Shown: in pieces, positions 1 through 15,813 of the stretch
How positions within the stretch are numbered: position 1 is the first letter of the stretch
How the letters are laid out: the number at the start of each line of letters is the position of its first letter
Source: Ctenosaura bakeri
Lineage: Eukaryota > Chordata > Lepidosauria > Squamata > Iguanidae
DNA length: 64,000 nt
Direction: 5' to 3'
Assembly: GCA_948474755.1 (NCBI GenBank)
Contig: CAOLHI010001805.1
Location: 372,001-436,000 of the forward strand
Notes under the pieces: generated by a model
The model's database searches: none
Told to the model about the DNA's origin: nothing
The model's input: the letters and a program-made list of their open reading frames with translations, nothing else
Translations under genes and position numbers: made by a program

Positions 1-3126
<3,126 letters not shown>

Positions 3127-3210
3127 CTTAACTCGGGATACACATTTTCAAGATACCACTTAAATGGTTTGCAGTTAAGTCTCTTTCTCAACTCCAATCG
3201 GCTCTGAATA
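3127..3210 (-). CDS. GALNT2: GALNT2 exon, linker before lectin domain
   Basis: This 84-bp exon (window residues 367-395) is in phase 2 at both ends, with donor GTGAGT. It encodes [20 protein letters not shown], then ENVYPEL. The [15 protein letters not shown] stretch is the family-wide end of the catalytic domain and the hinge to the lectin domain. Arg and Asn replace human Lys and Ser in RKRLNC. Confidence 0.96.
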
Positions 3211-3435
3211 CTATTGAGAGAAGAAAAGCAGTAGTTATTGTTTTTTTAAAAAAGATATCTTTAAACACTGACACAATCTGTGTACTGTTATTTGTATAGT
3301 TAAAAGTATCTTAATTATTTAGACAAGGTCTTTAAGAGCATTAGTCAATGCTAACAATTTCTAGGTATTTTGTATATGCTATTTCTAAGTCAACTGACCT
3401 GGAAATATATTACATAGTATCTAGACAACAACTTA

Positions 3436-3540
<105 letters not shown>

Positions 3541-4136
3541 TCAAAACACAGAATTTATTTCTGCTCTTATCAATGAAGCAGCTTCTTTATTCCTTCACTA
3601 CAGAGCGGGTGTAGTGCAGTCCACAGATCACAAATGGCTATCATGGTCATTTTTGTGGCCCATGGAACCATTTCTCAGAGGAAAAGATTATTTTCCACCC
3701 CAAAATAATCCCCCTTAACTGAGAAAATCATATCAACTGGTAACACTAGTGAACTGATGTACTAGTTTTAACTGTGCAAATGTAATCCTAGCCTAGACAT
3801 CCTAGGCATCCAGGTTCAGGTCTTTACCACCTTTTCTTTATTACTTTGAATACTACAGATCTTTTGACATTTACAACACTGCAGGAAGAGAACATGATGT
3901 AGTGATGCTGCGTGTCATTTCCTTTCCTAACCTTCTTTTAAAGCCTTTGTTTAGGGTTTATCTCTATGGAAGGGAAGTTCCTCATGACTCATCTGTCCTC
4001 ATGACTCTGCTTTAGTTCTGGAGGAGGAATAAAGTTCACCCTCAGCACAGAATAAACACTCCTTCAAATACAAAATCAAAACAACTAATTCTACATCAAA
4101 AAACTCAGAACATCTTAGTTCTATCTTTGATATCAT

Positions 4137-4171
4137 AATCATCATCACCACCACCACCACCACCATCATCA
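4137..4171. repeat. Triplet microsatellite (ATC/ACC)n
   Basis: A run of ATC triplets passing into about six CAC triplets and back to ATC. It lies beside the LINE relic at 4235-4620. Confidence 0.85.
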
Positions 4172-4234
4172 GTTTCACAGCACACGAGATATTACTGAAT
4201 GGAGTTTTGTGCCATTACCAATTTGAATTCTCTC

Positions 4235-4620
4235 AAGAATCTAGGAATCAGTGATAATGTAGCACATTCCAAGCAATGCTGTTTTCAGTAACTCTGCTAT
4301 TGTGATCTTATTTAGCTCCATGACATTGAGATGTTTCATCAATCCATTTGGAATTTTTCCTAGGACACCTGTCACTAACAGAACCACAGTTATTTTCATT
4401 TTTTTCCCACCAGAAATGCTGAATCTCAATTTGGAGATCTTGATATTTCATAATTCCCCCCCCCATCTTCAATTCTGCTGCCTACCAGCACTGTCACATC
4501 TATAATCCAAGCTTCCTTTTTGTCAACCACAGTTATGGCTGGTATATTATGTTCCAATTGTTTTGTGAGTTTCAGTCTTGAAGGCCCATAGGATTTTTAG
4601 GTCACCACTTTTGGCCACTT
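4235..4620 (-). pseudogene. R4/Dong-like LINE relic: restriction-like endonuclease domain
   Basis: Read on the minus strand in three shifting frames, this stretch gives DLKILWAFKTETHKTI, then AITVVDKKEAWIIDVTV, then KYQDLQIEIQHFW, then VLLVTGVLGKIPNGLMKHL and ITIAELLKTALLGMCYI. That order is the C-terminal restriction-enzyme-like endonuclease domain and tail of R2/R4-clade non-LTR retrotransposons. At least two frame changes and internal stops make it non-functional, and the expected P-D of the nuclease core reads P-A. A 121-codon open frame overlaps its upstream edge, but the part before about 4620 is not recognisable as LINE. Confidence 0.8.
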
Positions 4621-5039
4621 TTCCAGGCTTCTTGTTTTTCTTCCTCCTACTCATCACCATCAGATGCCTCTTCCTCTTCCCTAACACCTTCAGTTTATCT
4701 GTGCTTTCAAGGCAGTTTACAAGATGAAGAAAGATTACACATCTTCCCTTGCCTCTTCTGTCAGCAACTATGCCAAGCAATTCCAAGACTGATGCAGAAA
4801 ATAGAAGGAAAGTACTCCTCTTCCTTGCCTTTAGTGTTTCACTGACCCTGGCCTTACCTATATAACATTCTGCTTTATAGGTTACCTTGGTTAATTCCCA
4901 GATAGACTTCAATGTAGATTAACTTTCATGGCCAAATACTTGGCATGCTCCAAATCCTATAAATTTGAAATATAAAAGATCCCTCTGGGAACTTATGTGG
5001 CACTTTGAATGCAAGGCTCCTCACCACAGGGGTTGGAAT

Positions 5040-5135
5040 ATGTAGCCTTCCAAATCTTGTCGACTGCAGATGGCTGCAACTCCCATCAGTCTTAGCCAGC
5101 ATAACTATCAATGAGCGGTGACAGGAGTGGCTGTC
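5040..5135 (-). repeat. Common reptile interspersed repeat fragment
   Basis: The minus strand contains a GCTGGCTAAGACTGATGGGA segment followed by GTTGCAG, the core of a widespread short repeat seen in many reptile genomes. Only one decayed fragment is visible. A related one lies at 24320-24440. Confidence 0.5.
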
Positions 5136-5713
5136 CATCAACTTTTAGAGAGCCATACAGGCCTAACCCATGTTTTTTAGGCATGTGTAGATGCATTATT
5201 TAGGCAGACTACAAGCGAGCCAGAACAGATGTACATACATATGCATATGTGTGTGCATGAATGCAAACAGTCTCTGTGTCCACTTGTAAGCTCTGAAGAT
5301 AGCACCAGTATTCAAAAATGCAAGAAACTCAGCAGAGCAGTTAACCTGATAACTCGGTCACTACATATTCACTTATTAGATGAGAGTTCATCTCCAGCTT
5401 CAAATAATGACCTGCAAGGTTCAGTTTGATAAAGGAGCTCCACATCAACTTTTTATCCAAACAGGCTTGTAATGATTAATTTGGTTGCAGGGAACTTTTT
5501 AAGGGGGGGTGCTGAATTTTTAACTTTCGAGTTTTATTGAGATCAGGTTTTTAGTTTACCTTGGGGCCACCTGGTAGAAAGATGCCAATAAAATAAAATA
5601 ATAATTACAATTACATGACCTGAAAAGGTAGCAATGCACTTGACTTCCACTTGTCATTTCTCTGGGTAAAGGACTGAACCCTAGGTTTCATGATTTAACT
5701 TGAAGGCAAATTA

Positions 5714-5887
<174 letters not shown>

Positions 5888-6829
5888 TCAGTCATCTTCT
5901 CGTTCTCCTTCGTAGTCTCATATGAGGCTTTCTGGTCTCTAATTACATAACGCTTCTTAAAACAATCTCTGGAAATTTTACTGGATTTCACTGTATCCAG
6001 TAAAAGGGAGTTCAAAACAAGCTTGAATTTCATCTGTATTTAAAAAAACAACAACTGAGAAACTCATGCCATCTATACAGTTACTAAATATGTCCTTCCA
6101 AAAAGAACAAGCACTTTTTACCCCTAGCATGAATGACTAAAAATGCTTAAAATTCAATATTTAATAGCCAGCCAAGATTTTATGGGTGTATGTAATTACT
6201 TGGCTCTTATGTGAACACCTGGAAATAAGGACCAATAATGAAAGTGTCAGAGTAAAAAGAATGATCTTAGATGTGATAACAGGAGATATAAAATCACAAT
6301 CCATCTTGAACCCAGGTGCCAAGTATCCACTAGGTCTGATAATCAAAATTAATTAGCTCAGACCTCCGGTAACCACTTTCTAATAGATTTCTTAAAATAT
6401 ACACACAAGATGATTAGACACATGAGCTATGTGCTTTTCTTTAAGCCTTTTAAATACATGGAACATCTTAAAAACTCTCTTAAATGAGACACTTTGGCAG
6501 TTAGATTTAATTAGTTAAAATTAATGAATTTTCAAGTTACCTACAACTTTTTAAAAAGATTCCTTAATTATTTTTTTAAAAAATAATTTCTTCAGCAATG
6601 TCTATTTAAATTACAATCTCCCCCTTCAATTCTTTTTTTCCCTCCAACAAAGCTCTGATTTTAGAATGGAGGCCTGCTGTGGTTGACTTTTTGCCAATAA
6701 TCCACTTAAAGTATTAACTATCATTTTAATCCAGTCCAGACAGAGATCTAAAGGCCATGAACTCACAAAAATTAGGTTACAGTACAATTTTCTTTTCTTT
6801 AAAAAATAATTCTCAGGAAAGAGCCATAC

Positions 6830-6933
6830 CTAGATTTTCTCCTCCCCATACATCCATCATCATATCGTATTTTCCCAGCTCTTCAAAGTAAAGTTTATCC
6901 ATCACAAAAAGTCCACCAGCTATCATTGGTGTT
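6830..6933 (-). CDS. GALNT2: GALNT2 exon with Gal/GalNAc-T motif (5' half)
   Basis: This 104-bp exon (window residues 259-294) enters in phase 2 and exits in phase 1 with donor GTATGG. It encodes [20 protein letters not shown], then [14 protein letters not shown]. The DVWGGEN part is the first half of the Gal/GalNAc-T motif, which holds the catalytic-site Trp and Glu. The motif continues (EISFRVW) in the next exon. The acceptor is TTTAG. Confidence 0.97.
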
Positions 6934-7628
6934 CTAAAGAGACAGAAAGGACAGGGGTAGAATTGCACATTATGTACTTCCAATGGACATTAAAATACAT
7001 TAAAACTTAAACTGAGGTTTTTTTTGTTTGTATCCTAAATAAAACAATTTCGTTCAGTTCTTGTCATCTGCACATACTACCAGGAGAGAATAATCCAGCA
7101 CACAAGTAACACAGTCCTTAGAAGAAGCAGTTATTCCCATAAATCTGCAAATACAAGGCAATTGGCTCATGCAACACTATTATGGCACCAGATACCAGTC
7201 TCTTTCCATGGCCTTTAAGGCAGCTAGGGGACCTCTAGCTTATAGAGGATCTGGATCTAGACCACACAGGGCCTGGATCTAGGCTGTAACATGGGTCCTC
7301 CCACTCTCCTGGATAATGGAAAAAGAGAAATGCTGTCACCTGGAGATATATACAGACTGGAAATAGTGGAAGTTTCCTTTCTTGTTATCAACCAATATTT
7401 CCAGGAGGCTGAATCTTAATGTACATCTCCTTGCTTTTATCCCTAGCACATATTATGGGCTACATATTTCATGCCTTTTAACCACTACAGACATCTCTAA
7501 AAAAAAAACCCAGCATTTGAATTTTCCAACATTCTCTGTGCATTCAATGTTTCATGGGGTGCACAGTAATTCAAGAGCAGTCTGCCAAGAATAACTTGGG
7601 AGATGGTAACTCAAAGTTGCACTTACTA

Positions 7629-7802
<174 letters not shown>

Positions 7803-7965
7803 TTATATTAATTGGTTTCCTTTATCTCTTATCTATTTTCTGGTCCAACTAGAAGCAAGCAGGGAGCAAGATACAAGCAGGAACACTCAGTCTGTGTGAG
7901 TCAACTGCACAAAACTCTAGTCTCTTGTCCCTATCTGGAATTCTTTGCTATTATAGTTCCCTTTC

Positions 7966-7996
<31 letters not shown>

Positions 7997-7998
7997 CA
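7966..7998. repeat. (CAGA)n microsatellite
   Basis: About eight near-perfect CAGA tetranucleotide units in the intron upstream of the 7678-7765 exon. Confidence 0.95.
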
Positions 7999-8545
7999 GA
8001 CATAAAAATAGACAGCACCATTGTTTTGCTGGTTGTTAAAGTGCTGCAAGTATGGACAAGTGTTGGTAATTCCTGATTTGCTCAGATTTGATTGCTGATA
8101 CCATCCAAACGTTCTGGATTACAACCCCACCACCCCTGATCCACCAGTCAATCTGGCTGGGGGACAGGAGTTGTATTCAAAAATATCTTCAAGGAGCCAG
8201 ATTCATCTATACTTATTTCTATATTTGAGGTTCACACCAAGTGTCTACCCTATTTTTGTATTTCAGGTTTACTTAACAATGCACAGGTAGCATTTTTTTT
8301 TAAAGAGATTTTGAGCTAAGAGATTTTGAGCTCATATTACAAGGCAGTCACTGATGGCATGACTACTGTGTGGTCAGTTATGATGTCTTCTCAGATAGCA
8401 AACTTATACTAAACTTAATGTTTACCAGACAAATGTTTTAAGTAGACTCCAGATGTAAGAACAGTACATGTTTCAGTTGATTGGGGTAGACATCTATTGT
8501 CCTGTGCTTATAACTAGTAAGATTCTTATGCGATATAAAATTGTG

Positions 8546-8690
8546 GTTCGTGTTATGCCTTCAAGTTAACTCTGACTGATGGTGATCTAGGGTTTTCATG
8601 GCAACATTTATTCACAGGAGCTTTGTCTTTTCCTTCCTATTAGGGTTGGGGGAAAATATGATTTCTATGGCTGGGCAAAGACTGAGCCAT
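8546..8690 (-). repeat. tRNA-derived SINE, 3' part, decayed
   Basis: The segment contains TATGCCTTCAAGTTAACTCT, then GGTGATCTAGGGTTTTCATG, the reverse complement of the 3' body seen in the copy at 11731. The tRNA head is largely lost. Confidence 0.7.
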
Positions 8691-10113
8691 ATCTAAACAC
8701 TGTTCAGAAGGATTTTATGCTTTCCGTAACTTGAGTGACTATACAAGATGCATTTTACCTTTCTAAGGAATGAAGGCTCATTCATGTTTTTCCAGTTAGA
8801 TTATGCAAAAAGGCAGTGGAAACTACCCTCGCTGATTAGAAAAGTGAAAATAATTAAATTGAAAATGAAGCTGAATAGTAAAAACAATGCAATACAAGAA
8901 GGCTGTGTACATAATAGGCTTCCAATTATTTTTACAACAGAAAACAAAATGGTTTTTAAGCATTTCTTCTATGTGCACACAGGGATTTCATCATTTATTT
9001 TATTTATTAAATGTATACACTATCTTTCCAAGAAAAATCATGCTCATGATGGCTAAGCTCTCCCCTGCTTAGCAGATTTGTATGGCATCAGAAAGGAAAT
9101 GTAGCTTCAACTTCTTCACACTGTGGATTTTTCATCTCCAAAGAGAGTTATACAAGAATATTACACTGCAATAGTAACACAGGCAAAATACTGTGATCAC
9201 TAGAACATCTTTTAAAATAGAAGAAGGTATATTTCATGGCAAACAATATCATTAACCCAAATGTGATGATAAAACCTACTACCGCTTCAAAGATATTACT
9301 GAGCCAGAAATAGTACACACTAGAGCAAACATTAGGGGGCTCTTTTGTAGCAGGAATCAAAAACAGAATATAAGATAACCTAAAGGACTCAGAGACAGTA
9401 ATCTAACACGAATGCATCAGGCCAATCTGATCAGACAAGTTCCATATACTGTGAAGCTAATACCAAAGTGGGCACCAAGATCATCTACACAGCTCAAAAA
9501 CAAACACAGCAAGACCAACTTTTCCTTCTTTCTTAAGTTAGTCAAGTCATCACCATATGCTTGGAAAAAGTTACATAAAATTTAAAGTTTGAGTTCAAAT
9601 TCACCTTTCTCAATCAATTCACAACTATGTTTGTTTTCAATTCTGATCTTACATGTAATTATGGGGAGAAAGGTAGTATAAGAACTGAGGGAAACACTAT
9701 GATTTCTATTATCATGCTGTCTCAAATGAGTACTGTGATAATGAAAAAAAAATCACCAGAGATGAGTGAAACAAATACACACTGGTAGTTCTCACTAAAC
9801 TACTTTTTGTCATTGAACAGGCTACCCATGAATGGTTACTGGTGACAATACTAAGAAGAATGCATTACCTAGCCTATAGTCTTTTCTACCACAGATCTTG
9901 GCAGCAGAGCCCTTAGTACCTTGTTTTCTTCAAAGAACAAGATTTTTATTCTGGAATCTTAAGTTTTCTCAATTCACTACACTTACAACATATTGCTTAC
10001 AGAGAGAAACAGCTCAGAGGCAGCCTGCTAAACCTGAAGTTCTTAACCTGAATTACTTCTGCATGTTCATTCTCACCTTCTTTATGATTCTTATTACTTT
10101 AGCTTGACCATTA

Positions 10114-10187
10114 CTTTCTGAAATAAAAAGGGTGAGATTAATTCATTCTCAGGAAGGAATTAATCTCACCCTCTTTATTTTAGAAAG
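10114..10187. repeat. Near-perfect 31-bp-arm hairpin
   Basis: Arms 10114-10144 and 10157-10187 are reverse complements with about two mismatches (core AGGGTGAGATTAATTC). The spacer is 12 nt (ATTCTCAGGAAG). It lies about 60 bp from the CR1 insertion and is not part of any element I recognise. Confidence 0.9.
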
Positions 10188-10246
10188 TGCTTATTGATTT
10201 ACAAACCTTTAAATTACATCACAGTTGTGCAAGCAATACCTATAAT

Positions 10247-10933
10247 CATAGAATCATAGAGTTGGAAGAGACCCCAAGGGCCATCGAGTCCAACCCCCTG
10301 CCATGCAGGAACACCCATCAAAGCATTCCCAATAGATGGCCATCCAGCCTCTGTTTAAAAACCTCCAAAGAAGAAGACTCCACCACACTCTGAGGCAGCA
10401 TATTCCACTGCCGGACAGCTTTGACAGTCAGGAAGTTCTTCCTGAGGTTCAATGGAATCTCCTTTCCTGCAGCTTGAATCCATTGCTCCTTGTCCTAGTC
10501 TCTGGAGCAGCAGAGAACAAGCCCGCTCCCTCTTCAACATGACAGCCTTTCAAATATTTAAACATGGCTATCATGTCCCCTCTTAACCTTCTCTTCTGCA
10601 GACTAAACATACCCAGCTCCCTAAGCCGTTCCTCATAGAGCATGGCTTCCAGACCCTTCACTATTTTGGTCGCCCTCCTCTGGACACGTTCCAGCTTGTC
10701 AACATCCTTCTTGAACTGAGGTGCCCAGAACTGGACACAGTATTCCAAATGAGGCCTAACCAATGCACAATAGAGTGGTACCATTACCTCCCTCGAGCTA
10801 GACACCATACTCCTATTGATGCAACCAAGAATCGCATTGGCTTTCTTGGATGCCTCATCACACTGCTGACTCATGTTCAGCTTATGATCTACCAAGACTC
10901 CTAGATCCCTTTCACATGTACTGCTATCCAGCC
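10247..10933 (-). mobile_element. CR1 LINE, 5'-truncated 3' end
   Basis: The left end shows the CR1 3' tail (CATAGAATCATAGAGTTGG, the ATTCTATG-type repeat on the minus strand). Codons 10449-10895 on the minus strand encode the end of the CR1 reverse transcriptase: [20 protein letters not shown], then [14 protein letters not shown], then [17 protein letters not shown]. After LQER the frame shifts: the expected continuation is in another frame (10355-10540), so the copy is inactive. Flanking 9-bp repeats ACCTATAAT at 10238-10246 and 10934-10942 look like a target-site duplication, which is unusual for CR1. Confidence 0.92.
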
Positions 10934-11730
10934 ACCTATAATGCTACCTTAAGATGCATGCACACAAAAGGGCCACTCTTCTGACACAAATGATCCTGGA
11001 ATTTATTTCACCCTGTTCTGGATGAGATGACATTTCCCCAACAAAAGCAAATTCAGAGTTTGGACTGTCACTGGACTGAACTATGCTTCTGGATGTTTGG
11101 GGTCATTCCTGGCTGGTTGCCAGCTCTATCCTTCTCTGTATGATACAGGGATGTTTCAGAAGGAAGGAGAAAAGGTACCTTTTCACCTTTTTGCATTCAT
11201 ACATTCTATAGGCCTAAATCAGGTTGGGGTGGATGTGGTGACCCTAATTTACTCCCAATCAGTCCTTTAGGAACACCTGGGGGCCAGAAAGGGAAGAGGG
11301 GGTTTAGAGTAGCTCTTCTGAGACACCAGTGATAGAAGTGCTCTCTTGAGGTTATCTACCATAGTTCAGGATACTCCTCATTTGCCATCTGATGCTGTAT
11401 GCATAACTGGGAAGGCTTCAATAAGGCTCTACCCCTTATTTATTCCATACACATATACATCCCACTGCTACGCACAAGGCCAAATCAGGATTCCAAGATT
11501 TCTGATTCAGGCTGGCTAGAGACCTGAACAGGAACATTCCTTTTAGAGATGTGGGTACACAGAAACAATTTACTATAAGCTCCATTGATATCCTACAATT
11601 TGTCTACCTTTATGCAACTCTTGCATATGTTGGCTTAAAATATGCTTAAATTTTAAATCTGAGAGAGCATTCAGTACTTAACATTCAAACACTTCAGCTC
11701 TTTTTCTAAATTGTTTAAATAGTGCCTTAC

Positions 11731-11969
11731 AGAGCCAGAGTGGTGCAGTGGTTTGAGAGTTGGACTATGACTCTGGAGACCATTGTCTGAAGCCCACTTG
11801 GCCACGGAAACCCACTGGGTGACCTTGGGCAAGTTACAATCTCTCCGTCTCAGAGGAAAGCAAAGGTAAAACCTGCTCTGAACAAATCTTGTCAAGAAAA
11901 TCCTGTGATAGGTTCACCTTAAGGTTGTCGTAAGTCAGAAAGGACATGAAGGCACAAAACAACAATAAA
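11731..11969 (+). mobile_element. tRNA-derived squamate-type SINE, near full length
   Basis: A 239-bp SINE flanked by a perfect 8-bp target duplication TGCCTTAC (11723-11730 and 11970-11977). The head carries an A-box-like TGGTGCAGTGGTTTGAG and a decayed B box (GTCTGAAGCCC). The body continues with GAAACCCACTGGGTGACCTT, then CCTTAAGGTTGTCGTAAGTC and an AACAACAATAAA tail. It is the best reference copy in the window for the other fragments. Confidence 0.9.
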
Positions 11970-12109
11970 TGCCTTACATCTTTGTAAAGTTTTTACACAC
12001 TGTGCATCACCTACATACTAAAATATTTCCAGTCGAAACAGTTTATAGACTGTTCATAAGCTCAATTTCAATTTCATTTCAAGAGCTTTATTCCAAACCT
12101 TCTGAACTA

Positions 12110-12211
<102 letters not shown>

Positions 12212-12227
12212 CTAAAAAAAAAAAAGA

Positions 12228-12300
12228 AAGAAAATAAGAAAAGAAGGAAGGAAGGAAGGAAGGAAGGAAGGAAGGAAGGAAGGAAGGAAGGAAGGAAGGG
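12228..12300. repeat. (GAAG)n microsatellite beside a GALNT2 acceptor
   Basis: About 14 GAAG units (12244-12299) preceded by A-rich sequence. On the gene's strand this is CTTC repeats and then T12 ending in the AG that accepts exon 12124-12211, so the array is the outer part of the polypyrimidine tract. A candidate branch point, CTTAT, lies about 25 nt before the AG. Confidence 0.95.
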
Positions 12301-12479
12301 GGAAATAACCAAAGGTCACATTGTAACATATTCAGACACGAAAGCTGGTGAAATTTTGATATCGTGAGAAGTACATTATATAATTGAAACAAAGGCATTC
12401 TACTTACCCATCCCTTCAAACATACAAAGATCCGAATAGAGAAAGTCAGATCAGAATGCTGCATGTTTTGGCAACCTCC

Positions 12480-13035
12480 TAATTGGAATAATGTAATATG
12501 CTGGATGTGGGGCAAGCTCTGAAGACCACCCAGAAGCTTCCTTACTGCAGAATATACCGGTCAGACTCGAAGCCAGTACACCCAGGGGAATCATACTCCA
12601 TTGAATCTGAAACCATTCCACTGTTTTCCTATTTGCTTCTGAACAAAATTCAAGATGTTCAGGACCCAAATATCTGCATGAATGCCTCTCCCTCTATCAG
12701 CTAGGTCAAGACAATAAGTCTGTCTGGAGAGAGTCTCTGGCAAGTACCTCAGACACTTTTTGTGTCAACAAATGAATGACTTCTCAACTGTGATACCCTA
12801 TTTGAGGAATACGCTCCCCATCAAAATGTCAACAATAATGCAATCCTGGTATCAGCTCAAAGCCTTTATGCTTAACTAGGAACTGTAAATGGTTGACTTC
12901 ATTCTGTTGTATTTTCTGCCTTTTCCATTCTGGTTGCACTGTGTATTGACTTACTTGTATTTGTCCATTGCCCTGTCATCTGCAAGGATAAGGAGCTGGT
13001 TTAACTTGTTTTAATAAATAAATAAAAAGTAAAAT
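12480..13035 (+). repeat. Probable L2-like LINE 3' end
   Basis: The frame LRNTLPIKMSTIMQSWYQLK, then AFML (around 12810-12870), resembles the conserved C-terminal part of L2-type LINE proteins, which usually read LWNSLP at this place. The segment ends in an ATTTGTCC-rich 3' region and an AATAAATAAATAAAA tail at about 13012-13030. Several stops interrupt it. It could also be another CR1-superfamily LINE. Confidence 0.5.
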
Positions 13036-13812
13036 ATATTAGAAAGGAAATATTTCTCTACAACTAAGTTCATTTTATATGTCCAACTTCCACTGGTTAA
13101 AGCTACACATCATTTATATAGTGGCATACTATTTTGTAGCCCAGGATCATAAAGGTAATATTTTTATGCCAAAGAGAAACACCTTCTATAGACACAAACT
13201 TGAAATTAGCTCAGAGCAGATTTCCACAGTACCTGTTAATTCACCCTATGAATTTGTAATATCCAATGGAAAAATACTGTGCCGCTACTAATATTTCAAA
13301 ACCATATTACAACCTCCTGCCTCTGCCAGAAGTGAACTTCTTTACTCTGAACAACTAGTTTAGATTTTGTAAAAAAATATAATGAGTAAAGTTGTACCCG
13401 ATCCTTCCTGTGTTTTTAAGTTAAATAATAACCTCACCAATAACCTAACCAATGATGGACAGTAGAGAGATGACTTGTTCAAGGAATCTCCATGGAACTG
13501 GGATTCAAAGTTAAGTTTCCCACATTCCAATGCCAACAATCCAGCCACTGCACCACACCTCTCCTAATTTTGAAATAGAAGATCTCCCCTACAGGCTGAA
13601 CCTCCAACAAAACACTGCAACATGGAAATTTCAGAGTACTCTCCTACCACTTGCTATACTAGATTATGCATTTCTCAAAACCATGGGGTTTCCATGAATA
13701 AGATGATAACTACTTCATGTGTGGGTGATTCTATTTGGCTATATAAGCAATGCCATACCAGAAACTGGTTACTGCAAAGCCCAAGATACTACTGCTAAGC
13801 ACAGTATGCTAT

Positions 13813-13864
13813 CTGTCTGTATGTGTATGTATATGTACGTGTGTGTGTGTGCGTGCGTGTGTGT
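13813..13864. repeat. (TG)n / TATG microsatellite
   Basis: A mixed TGTA and TGTG run with GCGTGCGT interruptions. Confidence 0.9.
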
Positions 13865-14160
13865 ATAAAACAAACAAACAAGCCTACCATTTGCCAGAAT
13901 TGCAACACTGACTGTAAGAACAGCAGCTGATTATATAGAGGTTTCCTAAAGTTAAAGGGAACACCAAACAAAAGTAACAAAAATTGCTTTGCAGTGAAAG
14001 AAATTTTATGTCAGCTTTACCGTAATAGACAAGATGAATAAATCAACAGTATACAAGAGTATATACAGAACTGACTACCTTCTCATGTACACAAGCCACT
14101 CAAAGCACATAATCACTGGGGGTGCTTATGGTGCCATTTTTAATAGGGCTCTTTATAGAA

Positions 14161-14365
14161 TGTGTCATGCACCTTCACATCATTTCTGACTCATGGCGAC
14201 CCTAAGGCAACTTATCTTAGGATTTTCTTGGCAAGATTTGTTCAGACAGATTTGCTTTTATCTTCTTCCGAAGCTGAGAGAGTGTGACTTGCACAAGGTC
14301 ACCCCACGCTGAGCAGGGAGCCCAACTTTGTCTTCAAGAGTTATAGTCCAATGCTCAAACCAAGC
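14161..14365 (-). repeat. tRNA-derived SINE, reverse orientation
   Basis: The reverse complement matches the 11731 copy: CATTTCTGACTCATGGCGAC, then AAGGTCACC and a tRNA-like head ending in AGTTATAGTCCAATGCTCAA. Confidence 0.85.
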
Positions 14366-14975
14366 TGCATCTTATAAAGCTACAGTACTATAATGGCCTA
14401 GATCTGCAGCTCTACAGAATGTTACACTCCCAGAAATGACATCATTAGCAGTACCAGAAAACTTTCCAAAGCACTTGCTGCTTTTTGGAAAAGAACTGCC
14501 TATCCCAAGAAACTTGGATTTTGCTTTTAAAAAAGAAAGAGAAGGGTTAAGAAAAATGAAGGGAAGAGGAAGGAAATTTGGATTTTGGCCATGGTAGGAG
14601 CTGCAACACACACTGATTTTGGGGAAGCTCTTAACCACAGCACAATCTGAGCAGGGAAGGTAGTAATGATTATGTTTAATGGCAATGTTGTATGACACAA
14701 GTTGCACTCTCTGGGACAGAAACCTAAATCATAATGGTCAAACCAACAGATGTTAACTGTTGTTTTCTTCATAGTATTATTCCAAGCCGTGCATACACCA
14801 CAACTATGTTGCCAAGATAACCCCCTCCTTTCATTATAAGCCTGGGAAATGAAGATAATTGCTTTCTGTGGAAACTGCTTTTTCCCTCTAGAACAGATTT
14901 AGAATGATTATGGATAACATCTGAAGACTAACGGACTGGAATTTTTTTATGGCAGCATTTTTTTAAATGAGATTA

Positions 14976-15197
<222 letters not shown>

Positions 15198-15490
15198 TCA
15201 AGCCCATACATTAGCCTGTTGCTAGTATGTTCACCATTTCATCATCTGATTCAATCCAAGATTAATTCATTGACCAAGGTAAAGGAATTAATTTACCAAT
15301 CAACTTCCCAGACACTAAGAATGCCTTGAATGTAACTTTGCAGCATTTCTGAGGCCTGGAGGTATTTTAGCTTCCAAAAATGAACGTTATAATGTTTAAG
15401 AAGAGGAGAACTCCCTCTCTCCACACTGCTGAAACAGCTGCCAAGGCTACCATGTCAGTAGGTTGGAAGGGGGCACAAGCCCAGTAGGAG

Positions 15491-15565
15491 AACAGAAAGA
15501 GCCCAAACTGGGCTCTGAATTAACAGAACTAGATTCTAGAATAGGTTTTTGTTTATAGAAAATAG
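15491..15565. repeat. Unassigned direct repeat, copy 1
   Basis: About 75 bp sharing CTGAATTAACAGAACTAGA-type sequence with 18741-18815. The two copies bracket the LINE insertion within one intron. I do not recognise the family. Confidence 0.75.
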
Positions 15566-15813
15566 CTCTAAACCCAATCCTGAATCAATCTCAGATGATA
15601 GGCTCATCCATCATTATGTTTCTAGAAGCTGCTGGCTTTAGAAGTGAGAAACCTTCTCTTTCCTTACAAGGCGTCTTAATAATCATCACCCTACTATGTG
15701 GCTGAAAAATACTAGCATGATTTACATGTTGGGTGGACAGCTTTTTACAACATTTTACACATATCTATGACCAAGAACCAAAGTTGCACTGGAGGGGTTC
15801 CCAACCAAAGCCA

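Noticed and set aside
11731..11805. tRNA gene
   Set aside because: The A-box-like and B-box-like blocks belong to a SINE head; no cloverleaf with intact stems, and a SINE body follows.
11671..11895. 74-codon minus-strand frame
   Set aside because: It lies antisense over the SINE at 11731-11969 and is a by-product of it.
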